A stretch of 14,427 nucleotides of DNA. Origin: Clostridia bacterium. GTDB lineage: Bacteria > Bacillota_A > Clostridia > Oscillospirales > CAG-272. Shown in pieces: positions 1 through 5,799 of this stretch. Numbering within the stretch: the stretch's first letter is position 1; every line of letters begins with the position of its first letter. The stretch covers positions 1 to 14,427 of the forward strand of contig JAGBZZ010000065.1 of NCBI GenBank assembly GCA_017652965.1, written 5' to 3'. Under the pieces are notes generated by a model. It saw only the letters and a list, made by a program, of their open reading frames with translations. It was not told the DNA's origin and made no database searches. A program made the translations under genes and the position numbers.

Positions 1-307
1 CCATAGCAACATCGCCTTCCGTGCCGATGCCCCTGCCGTCATCCGCCGCTTCGGCTCGCTGATCACGTGTACCCATCTGCATGACAATGCGGGTGTGCAG
101 GACTCTCACCAGATGCCCTTGACGGGGGATATCAAATGGCGTGAGACGATGGCCGCCTTCGGCGAGATTGGGTACTCCGGGGCGCTGAGCGTGGAATACG
201 CCCACGGCCGCATCCCCGAGGCCGCGGCTGAGGATTTTATCCGTCTCACCTATCGTATGGCCGCGCATGTTGCGGGCTACATCCGAGAGAAGGAGAAGGA
301 CGCATGA
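1..307 (+). CDS. Sugar phosphate isomerase/epimerase-like TIM-barrel protein, 3' end only
   Basis: This is the C-terminal part of a gene that begins before the window; it is open from position 2 and ends at TGA 305-307, giving about 101 residues. The reading THLHDNAG followed by D-S-H-x-x-P-x-x-G-D-I-K-W matches the late strands of the xylose-isomerase-like (AP_endonuc_2) family. There, the His and Asp of HLHDN and a following H are metal ligands, and a Glu in the last strand (here in LSVEYAH) completes the site. Members isomerise or epimerise sugars and sugar acids in the cytoplasm; the exact substrate cannot be read from this fragment. The stop overlaps the next start (ATGA, 304-307), so the two genes are translationally coupled and probably serve the same carbohydrate pathway. 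The internal ATG at 95 is inside the domain and is not the start. Confidence 0.85.
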   Translation, partial: HSNIAFRADAPAVIRRFGSLITCTHLHDNAGVQDSHQMPLTGDIKWRETMAAFGEIGYSGALSVEYAHGRIPEAAAEDFIRLTYRMAAHVAGYIREKEKDA

Positions 308-1395
308 GGGTTGAAAGGCTTGGTGCGCCTCGGGTCGTGATGTGCAACCCGGACAGCCGCCATCGGTACTTTGGCTGGCCGACCGCGACACGGCTGCAGG
401 ACGGCAGGCTTGCGGTCGTTGCCTCGGGCTATCGGCTGCAGCACGTCTGCCCCTTCGGTAAGACGGTCATCTCCTACAGTGAGGACGAGGGGGCGCATTA
501 CAGCATCCCCGCCCCGGTGATCGACACCCCGCTTGATGACCGCGACGGCGGCATTCTCGCCTTCGGTGAGAGGGGGATCATGGTGACCTCCTTCAACAAC
601 CACCCGGATGAGCAAAGGAGGTGGGCGGCCGGTACGGCCGAGGAAGGGTACCGTATCGCGTATCTCGACACCCTTACCGAGGAGGACGTGCGGCGCTATC
701 TTGGCGCCACCTTCCGTATAAGCCACGACGGGGGGCGTGTCTTCGGCCCTATTTACCGTAGCCCCATATCCTCGCCGCACGGGCCGCTTGCGCTCCCCGA
801 CGGCAGGGTGCTGTGGGTGGGGCGCACCTTCTCCCCGATCGACCGTAAGACCGAGGGGGATCGCGTGCGCGCCTTTCTTGTGAATACCGAGGACGGGAGC
901 ATGACCCACCTTGGCGACGTGCCGAATATCGTAAGCGAGGAGGGCGAGGCGCTTCTTTCCTGTGAGCCGCATGCCATCCTGCTTTCGGACGGGCGCATCC
1001 TTTGCCACATCCGCGTGCAGGATACAAGGTACACCGTCTTTACCCTTTACGAGACCCTCTCCTCCGACGGAGGACGGACGTGGTCTGTCCCGCGGCCGCT
1101 TTTGCCGCGCAACGGCGGTGCGCCGGCGCATCTTTTTCGGCACTCCTCCGGGATTCTGATCTCGGCGTACGGCTATCGCCAAAAGCCCTACGGCATCCGC
1201 GCGATGCTAAGCCGCGACGAGGGGGCAACGTGGGAGGTCGACCGTATCCTCTACGAGGACGAAAACAGTGCGGATCTTGGCTATCCCTCGACGGTCGAGC
1301 TTGCGGACAGTAGCCTTCTGACCGTCTTTTACGCCCATCCCGAAAAGGACGGGACGGCCGTCATTTTACAGCAGAGGTGGCGGCTTGTGCCGTGA
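304..1395 (+). CDS. BNR/Asp-box sialidase-superfamily protein
   Basis: The 363-aa product has four degenerate Asp boxes (S-x-D-x-G-x-x-W type) near residues 59-66, 140-147, 253-260 and 303-310, the last two being SSDGGRTW and SRDEGATW. This spacing is typical of the six-bladed propeller of the sialidase superfamily. The C-terminal DLGYPSTVEL and the EPHAILLSDGR segment (E221) are also typical of bacterial sialidase-like proteins. There is no signal peptide or membrane segment, so it should act in the cytoplasm on imported glycans. The N-terminal stretch that aligns with the classical F/Y-R-I-P motif reads FGWPTATRLQDGRL (residues 23-36) and lacks that arginine, so hydrolysis of sialic acid itself is doubtful. 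The start at 304 overlaps the isomerase stop by 4 nt, and a purine-rich GAGAAGGAGAAGG stretch just upstream can serve as the ribosome binding site. No terminator is visible directly after the stop. Confidence 0.8.
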   Translation: MRVERLGAPRVVMCNPDSRHRYFGWPTATRLQDGRLAVVASGYRLQHVCPFGKTVISYSEDEGAHYSIPAPVIDTPLDDRDGGILAFGERGIMVTSFNNHPDEQRRWAAGTAEEGYRIAYLDTLTEEDVRRYLGATFRISHDGGRVFGPIYRSPISSPHGPLALPDGRVLWVGRTFSPIDRKTEGDRVRAFLVNTEDGSMTHLGDVPNIVSEEGEALLSCEPHAILLSDGRILCHIRVQDTRYTVFTLYETLSSDGGRTWSVPRPLLPRNGGAPAHLFRHSSGILISAYGYRQKPYGIRAMLSRDEGATWEVDRILYEDENSADLGYPSTVELADSSLLTVFYAHPEKDGTAVILQQRWRLVP

Positions 1396-1410
1396 AATCA
1401 CAAAAAAACG

Positions 1411-1439
1411 TTGCAATTTGGCGCGGGATGTAGTATCAT
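1411..1439 (+). promoter_or_regulatory. Sigma-A type promoter for the ABM gene
   Basis: TTGCAA (1411-1416) and TATCAT (1434-1439) are separated by 17 nt, giving four and five matches to the consensus hexamers. They lie 33 nt upstream of the start codon at 1472, in the short gap after the sialidase-like gene. The small gene can therefore be transcribed separately from the upstream operon. Confidence 0.6.
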
Positions 1440-1471
1440 AGAGAAAAGAAACGAAAACAAGGAGATTTGCG

Positions 1472-1759
1472 ATGTACAGAATTGCAGTGACCTTCCGTTG
1501 CCTGCCCGGCAAGCGTGAGGCTTTTGTGGAGAGAGTGAATGTTGAGGGGATCCGTGAGGCGGTGCTTGCCGAGGACGGTTGCCATGGCTATGACTATTAT
1601 TTCTCGGCGGCGGACGAGTGCGAGCTGCTTCTTATCGAGGCGTGGGAGACCCGCCGCCACCAGGAGGTGCATATCGAGCAGCCCCATATGGCGAAGCTCC
1701 GTTCCTTCAAGGCCGAGTATATCGAGACGACGAGCTTACAGGAATTCGACCTGAAATAA
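1472..1759 (+). CDS. Antibiotic biosynthesis monooxygenase (ABM)/putative quinol monooxygenase family protein
   Basis: The 95-aa product has the dimeric alpha-beta barrel pattern of the ABM family (YgiN-like). It begins with an MYRIAVTFRCLPGKREAFVE strand-helix unit, followed by GCHGYDYYFSAADE, then LLIEAWETRRHQEVHIEQPH, which is the family's usual E-x-W-x-[ST/R]xxxxxxH pattern, and a final helix reaching the C-terminus. Family members are cofactor-less oxygenases of quinones or related aromatics, but many are uncharacterised, so the substrate is unknown. Length fits the family (about 95-105 aa). The start at 1472 is set by AAGGAG at 1459-1464, 7 nt upstream. The gene has its own promoter and a strong terminator 36 nt after the stop, so it is monocistronic. 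Confidence 0.8.
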   Translation: MYRIAVTFRCLPGKREAFVERVNVEGIREAVLAEDGCHGYDYYFSAADECELLLIEAWETRRHQEVHIEQPHMAKLRSFKAEYIETTSLQEFDLK

Positions 1760-1795
1760 TTGTAAGGGCCGTCACATGAGGGCATAACCGCAAAC

Positions 1796-1834
1796 AAAAA
1801 GGAGATATACCGTTTCGCAGTGTATCTCCTTTTT
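1796..1834. terminator. Intrinsic terminator after the ABM gene (bidirectional)
   Basis: Positions 1796-1810 (AAAAAGGAGATATAC) pair with 1820-1834 (GTGTATCTCCTTTTT) in a 15-bp stem with one G-U pair and a 9-nt loop. The A-tract on the left and T-tract on the right let it act on either strand. It lies 36 nt after the ABM stop. Confidence 0.85.
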
Positions 1835-1903
1835 GTCATCTTCGCAGTTTGGCTTGTTTTGGGGCTTAAAAGCCTTTGGCCCTTGCCGGCGCATGGCATA
1901 AGT

Positions 1904-1940
1904 AAAAGAGGAGCTATGGCGGCGACATAACTCCTCTTTT
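1904..1940. terminator. Intrinsic terminator after the MATE gene (bidirectional)
   Basis: AAAAGAGGAG (1904-1913) pairs with CTCCTCTTTT (1931-1940). After one C/A mismatch the stem continues with TATG (1915-1918) pairing with CATA (1926-1929), closing a 7-nt loop. It is 22 nt beyond the MATE stop on the minus strand, so it mainly ends the minus-strand operon. Together with the hairpin at 1796-1834 it makes a double barrier between convergent genes. Confidence 0.8.
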
Positions 1941-1962
1941 TGCGTATTGTGTAAAATAAACC

Positions 1963-3366
1963 TTACGTTTCTTGCGGTTCTTTTATATCGGTGTCGGTTG
2001 CGGCACGGTTGGCAAGCTTGCGGAAGGTGCGCAGATAAAGCGGCAAAAGGACAAGAAAGGTGACCCCCCAGGTGATGGGGTGCGAGAGCGAGAGATGAAG
2101 CAGGTCGTTTGAGATGAACTGCTTAGTCAGAAACAGCACAAGCTGGCGAAGGCCGACCGCGGTCGCCAAGGAGACGACCATAGGGGTAAAGGTGTCGCCC
2201 GCCCCCCGCATGGCCGAGCGGAGCGGTGATTCAAGCACCGTCAAAACGATGCACGGGGTCATGAAGAGAAGGAGACGCGAGGCGATCGCCACGATGGCGG
2301 GGTCGGCAATAAAGAAGTAGGGGATCGACGAGGAGAAAAGCATGGTAAGCAGGGCAAGGGGTGCTGAGGCGACAAGGCCGAGAAGCATGGCCGTGCGCAC
2401 GCCGCGCCGTGCCCGATCTATCCTGCCTGCGCCCGTGTTCTGCGCCGCAAAGATCGTGACCCCCGCCGCAATGGCCGAGACGGGCTGTAAAAGGAGGGAA
2501 TAGGTCTTGCTATAGGCGCTGTAGCCGCCAAGGTTGGCCGTCTGACTGCCGTTTGCCCCGGCGATATAGGATTGGGTGAACACGTTGGCAAAGGAGGAGA
2601 TCGAGGTCTGGATCGCACCCGGGAGGCCAAGCAGGAAGATGCGGCACAAAAGCCGCCATTTGGGGACCATGCGACGGAAAGCGAGGCGCACCGGGGTGTC
2701 GGTGCGGAAGAGGATCACGAAAAGCGGGATGGCCGAGGCGGTCTGGGATAGCACTGTGGCCAGTGCGACCCCCGCCACCCCCAGCGGAATGACAAAGACG
2801 AACAAAACGTCAAGGAGAATGTTCAGCACCGAGGAGGCAACGAGGAAATAAAGCGGGCGCTGGGAATCTCCGATCGAGCGCAGAAGACTGCACCCGATGT
2901 TGTAAAGTGCCATGGCCGGCATCCCGAGAAAGTAAATGACAAGATAGGTGCGCGCATGGGCAAAGATGGTGGGGTCACCGCTCTCCCCCAAAAGGATGTG
3001 CAGAAGCGGCCCGTGAAGCACAAGCCCGAGGGCTGCGGCAATAAGCCCGAGCCCCAACGTGCCGACAACGCCCGCCGTGGCCACCTTGCCGACCTCGCCG
3101 CGATCCCCCTTGCCGAAGGTTTGGGCTAAGAGGATCTCGGTACCGGTGACAAAGCCCCACACGATGCCGATCAGGACGTCGGTCACGGGGGTCACCGCGC
3201 CAATGGCGGCAAACGCCTCGGCGTTGCCTGTCCAGCCTATGACAAGCGAGTCCACCATGGTATAAAAGGTTTGAAAGAGGTTGCTGAGAAGGATCGGGAT
3301 GGAATATAGGATCAGGTGGCGGGCAATGCCGCCCTCGGTCATATTCCGGCTTTTGGTGATGGCCAT
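1963..3366 (-). CDS. MATE family efflux transporter
   Basis: The 467-aa protein is a multidrug and toxic compound extrusion type exporter, an integral membrane antiporter expected to use Na+ or H+ gradients. The N-terminus (TEGGIARHLILYSIPILL, then FQTFYTMVDSLVIGW) is the standard MATE first helix and first loop. About twelve hydrophobic helices follow in two halves, and length is normal for the family (440-480 aa). The open frame extends upstream to 3549, but that part overlaps the upstream gene and reads as unrelated sequence. The start chosen at 3366 is preceded by AAAGGAGA on the minus strand. It is 34 nt downstream of the metallo-hydrolase stop, so the two form an operon ending at the hairpin at 1904-1940. 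The substrate is unknown. Confidence 0.92.
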   Translation of the reverse strand: MAITKSRNMTEGGIARHLILYSIPILLSNLFQTFYTMVDSLVIGWTGNAEAFAAIGAVTPVTDVLIGIVWGFVTGTEILLAQTFGKGDRGEVGKVATAGVVGTLGLGLIAAALGLVLHGPLLHILLGESGDPTIFAHARTYLVIYFLGMPAMALYNIGCSLLRSIGDSQRPLYFLVASSVLNILLDVLFVFVIPLGVAGVALATVLSQTASAIPLFVILFRTDTPVRLAFRRMVPKWRLLCRIFLLGLPGAIQTSISSFANVFTQSYIAGANGSQTANLGGYSAYSKTYSLLLQPVSAIAAGVTIFAAQNTGAGRIDRARRGVRTAMLLGLVASAPLALLTMLFSSSIPYFFIADPAIVAIASRLLLFMTPCIVLTVLESPLRSAMRGAGDTFTPMVVSLATAVGLRQLVLFLTKQFISNDLLHLSLSHPITWGVTFLVLLPLYLRTFRKLANRAATDTDIKEPQET

Positions 3367-3400
3367 GGAAACTCTCCTTTGTCGGTGTCTTTTTGGGGGA

Positions 3401-4174
3401 TCACAGTGTGAGAGTGTCACCTGCGGCAAGGTAGCCAAGCGTTGGCAGGGCGGCCAGCATATGGCGATAGGCCTCACATCCCGTGCAGTGGCAGGTGTAG
3501 TAGCGGGTGGGATAGCGGGAGAGTGCATCGGCCACCCGAAGAGCCTCATCCTCCGAAAGCGCCGAGGTGTGAAAGCCGCCGATAAAGATATCAGGGGTTG
3601 CCCAGGCCATCACGTTTAAGATCCCCTTGTGCGAGCAACCGCTGATAAGAATGCGGCGGCCGCCCTCCCGAATCTCAAGATACTGCTCGTGGCAAAAGTC
3701 ATCGGGGAGAAAGGCATCCCCCGTGCGGCGGGTAAGGTCTGTCCCTGCTATCGGATGGCGGCGGGGAAGGGCATTGTAGGTGTAAAGCGTAAGCCCTTCG
3801 CCAAGCGTTGCCGTGTCCCGCGTGGGGATAAGGCGCGGATGGCCGGCAAGGGCACTGTCAAGGCCGATATAACGCTCACTGCCGTGGTAGTGGGGCAGAA
3901 AGGCGTCGGCGTGGTGATAGATCGGCGCGTGGCTGTTTTCGGTTAAAAAGGTAGAAAGCCCGCCGCCGTGGTCATAGTGCCCGTGCGAGAGAATGGCGAT
4001 CTCCACCTCGGCAAGCGAGATGCCAAGCGCCTTGGCGTTCTCGGCGAAAAGCGCGCCCTGCCCCATATCAAACAGGATGCGCCGCCCGCATGCTTCTATA
4101 TATAACGAAAGGCCGTGCTCGGCGGTGATATCCGCGCGCGAGGTCGTATTTTCCGAAAGGACGGTAAGCTGCAT
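3401..4174 (-). CDS. MBL-fold metallo-hydrolase (COG1237-like)
   Basis: The 257-aa cytoplasmic protein has the metallo-beta-lactamase fold. The metal-binding motif is SHGHYDHGGG with H64, H66, D68 and H69. A later SGCSHKGILN segment gives H182, and the C-terminal YYTCHCTG segment gives H229. The last two features are characteristic of the COG1237 group, which includes proteins annotated as dihydropterin-ribofuranosyl-aminobenzene-phosphate synthases, although most bacterial members have no proven substrate. The N-terminus VLSENTTSR also fits that group (Asn in place of a usual Asp). The frame is open up to 4342, but the start at 4174 is chosen because AAAGGAGG lies just upstream and the family N-terminus begins there. 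It is first in a two-gene operon with the MATE exporter, which suggests a shared role in handling a small molecule; that link is inference. Confidence 0.88.
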   Translation of the reverse strand: MQLTVLSENTTSRADITAEHGLSLYIEACGRRILFDMGQGALFAENAKALGISLAEVEIAILSHGHYDHGGGLSTFLTENSHAPIYHHADAFLPHYHGSERYIGLDSALAGHPRLIPTRDTATLGEGLTLYTYNALPRRHPIAGTDLTRRTGDAFLPDDFCHEQYLEIREGGRRILISGCSHKGILNVMAWATPDIFIGGFHTSALSEDEALRVADALSRYPTRYYTCHCTGCEAYRHMLAALPTLGYLAAGDTLTL

Positions 4175-4201
4175 AAAAGCCTCCTTTGTATGATCGCTTT
4201 T

Positions 4202-4230
4202 ATTATAGCTCTTTGGCAGGGGCTTGTCAA
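4202..4230 (-). promoter_or_regulatory. Perfect-consensus sigma-A promoter for the MBL-MATE operon
   Basis: Read on the minus strand, TTGACA (4225-4230) and TATAAT (4202-4207) are separated by exactly 17 nt, matching both hexamers fully. The predicted start of transcription is near 4195, about 20 nt before the start codon at 4174, so the leader is very short. No operator-like repeat overlaps it, suggesting strong, perhaps constitutive, expression. Confidence 0.88.
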
Positions 4231-4255
4231 TCCTGTTTTCGCCCGCTCTTGGGGG

Positions 4256-4284
4256 TTTACTTTTTGTTTTTTGCGTGCTATAAT
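4256..4284 (+). promoter_or_regulatory. Candidate divergent promoter (extended -10) into the long spacer
   Basis: TTTACT (4256-4261) and TATAAT (4279-4284) are spaced by 17 nt, and TGC directly precedes the -10 as in an extended -10 element. It points away from the MBL-MATE promoter, whose -35 ends 25 nt away. No convincing gene starts within 600 nt, so if active it would make a long leader for the LRR gene or a non-coding transcript. Confidence 0.45.
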
Positions 4285-4399
4285 GAAAGAGAAAGCGGCA
4301 AAGGAAGGGAAGTGTCGGCTTTGCCTTGATTTTTGCAAGCATTCGTTCGTTTTTCTATTTCTTTACGTGCCTTTTTTCTTGATATACGCCGAAAGGTAG

Positions 4400-4984
4400 T
4401 ATCATGATTTTAATTTCTTGTAAAAAATACGAATTTTCCATGTAGAGTAAGAAAAAATCCTTGTAAAACAAGGGTAAAATGTAGTATAAACGGTTCTACT
4501 TCCGCTTTGCAGGACAGAACCTATGCTCTTGCCTCTTTTTTTGGCGGGCGTCCCCTTTTTCCTGCGGCTCGCTTGATGCTTGGCGGCCACTCGCTTTTCG
4601 CCCTCTTGGATCTTCTTTTTTCGGTATGGTATCCTGCCGCCTTGCCCTGCCGCCTTGCGGTAAAGGCACGAGCCCTTTTTCCTTTTGCCCGTCCTTGCTT
4701 GCTATCCCTCTTTAGCGCCTGTCTCTTTTTGCACACTGCCTTTCCGCGCGCGGCACGGGCACGCGGCGTGTGCCCTTTGTCCTCGGCTTTTTTGGGGGGG
4801 CGTCGCCCGTCTTTTTGGAATAGCGCCGATGCCCTTTGCGGTGTTTGCGGCAAGCTACCTTTGCTCTTCGGCTCCTGCCGCCTTTGCTCTTTGGCCCCTG
4901 CGGCCGTCCTTTGTCCGTGGCCTGCCTACCGGGGGGCTTCTGACTATTTGTCCCTTGTCCCCGCATCATCAGAAAGGAGATACT
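4400..4984 (+). other. Long gene-free leader/spacer, strongly adenine-poor
   Basis: No convincing gene is present here. A candidate promoter, TTGTAA (4461-4466) and TATAAA (4485-4490) with an 18-nt spacer, lies near the left end. Just after it, GGTTCT (4492-4497) can pair with AGAACC (4516-4521) around a smaller inner stem. From about 4501 to 4970 the plus strand is nearly depleted of A: hand counting 4501-4980 gives about 40 A against about 157 T. T-tracts of 5-7 nt recur at about 4536, 4556, 4616, 4676, 4726, 4788 and 4812, and a GC-rich hairpin lies at 4757-4775. Open frames crossing it have no family resemblance. It may be a long 5' leader of the LRR gene, a non-coding RNA, or decayed sequence. 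Confidence 0.5.
4757..4793 (+). terminator. Possible attenuator-like hairpin in the LRR leader
   Basis: GGGCACGC (4757-4764) pairs with GTGTGCCC (4768-4775) in an 8-bp stem with one G-U pair and a 3-nt GGC loop. TTTGT follows directly, and a TTTTTT run comes 12 nt after the stem. It is weaker than the clear terminators in this window because the T-tract is interrupted, but its place inside a long leader would suit premature termination. Confidence 0.3.
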
Positions 4985-5740
4985 ATGAAAACGATAACCT
5001 GCGGCCCGCTTACGCTTGCCCCCACCGAGGATGGGTGCTATGCCGTGATCGCCTGTGATAAGACTGCCACCTGCGTTTCTGTTCCGCATGAGGTCTCCGG
5101 CCATCCCGTCACGGCGATCGCCGCCGAAGCCTTCTCTGACTGCACGGCGCTTGCCGCCGTCATCTTCCCGGAGCCGACCGAGGAGGCGCTTTTGGAGGGA
5201 CGCTTTCTGACTGAGATCGGGGATCACGCCTTTTCGGGCTGTGCCTCGCTTAGTGCCGTCACCCTGCCTGTGGGGCTTTCTTTTGTGGGCTGGGGATGCT
5301 TTCGCGGATGCACGGCGCTTGCCAGCCTTGCCTCCCCGCCCGACGTATACTTCAGCCCGTACGCCTTCTCGGGCTGTACCGCCCTTTCGGCGGTGCCCCC
5401 GCTCCGTCACCTTAGCGAGGGGATCTTTGAGGGCTGCACCTCGCTTACCGGCATTTGCCTTGCCGCCGACCTTGACGAGATCCCCGAGAGCGCCTTTGAG
5501 CATTGCGAGGGGCTCTCTGCGATCACCCGTCCCGCCACCGTCCGCGTGATCGGCACGCTTGCCTTCCGCTCCTGCCACGCCCTTCGCAGTGTCGCCTTTG
5601 CGGTGTGTGACGGCTGGCACGCCGAGGACAGCTACCGTGAGGGGGCGCACCCCATCGACGTTAGCGACCCCGCAAAAAATGCCGAGATCCTCCGAGGGAT
5701 GGATTTTGACGACGGCATCCTGCGCTGGATCAAAAAATAG
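4985..5740 (+). CDS. BspA-type leucine-rich repeat (LRR_5) protein
   Basis: The 251-aa protein consists mainly of about seven BspA-like repeats of the form A-F-x-x-C-x-x-L-x-x-V-x-x-P. Examples are AFSDCTALAAVIFP, AFSGCASLSAVTLP, CFRGCTALASLASP, AFSGCTALSAVPP, IFEGCTSLTGICLA and AFEHCEGLSAITRP. The N-terminus (GPLTLAPTEDGCYAVIACD, then VSVPHEVSGHPVTAIAAEAF) is the usual capping strand of such proteins. These solenoids mediate protein binding, and many are surface-exposed, but this one has no signal peptide, transmembrane segment or cell-wall anchor, so it is probably cytoplasmic. The start at 4985 is set by AGAAAGGAGA at 4971-4980; the frame is open from 4685, but the upstream residues are compositionally unlike protein. 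It lies 59 nt before the GH78 gene and may share its transcript. No binding partner is evident. Confidence 0.82.
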   Translation: MKTITCGPLTLAPTEDGCYAVIACDKTATCVSVPHEVSGHPVTAIAAEAFSDCTALAAVIFPEPTEEALLEGRFLTEIGDHAFSGCASLSAVTLPVGLSFVGWGCFRGCTALASLASPPDVYFSPYAFSGCTALSAVPPLRHLSEGIFEGCTSLTGICLAADLDEIPESAFEHCEGLSAITRPATVRVIGTLAFRSCHALRSVAFAVCDGWHAEDSYREGAHPIDVSDPAKNAEILRGMDFDDGILRWIKK

Positions 5741-5799
5741 CGGAAAGTGTGAGTTATTTCGCCGTATTGTAAACAAAACCTTTCACATCGGAGGCTTTT

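Noticed and set aside
277..1182. Long minus-strand open frame of 301 codons opposite the sialidase-like gene
   Set aside because: It is antisense to a gene with clear Asp boxes, has no family resemblance, and arises from GC-rich codon use with few stops.
3367..3549. Upstream extension of the MATE gene by 61 codons
   Set aside because: The extension overlaps the MBL gene, is not MATE-like, and AAAGGAGA precedes the start at 3366.
4175..4342. Upstream extension of the MBL gene by 56 codons
   Set aside because: It would run through the perfect-consensus promoter at 4202-4230; a good ribosome binding site supports 4174.
4459..4473. CCTTGT-AAA-ACAAGG inverted repeat as a terminator
   Set aside because: Only 6 bp, AT-rich, no following T-tract; it could equally be part of the -35 region of a candidate promoter.
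4507..5058. Plus-strand open frame of 183 codons in the spacer before the LRR gene
   Set aside because: It has no domain, runs out of frame into the LRR gene and reflects T/C-rich DNA (many L, F, P, A, C).
4712..5776. Minus-strand open frame of 354 codons opposite the LRR gene
   Set aside because: It lies antisense to well-formed BspA-type repeats and reads as a G/K/R-rich shadow without recognisable domains.
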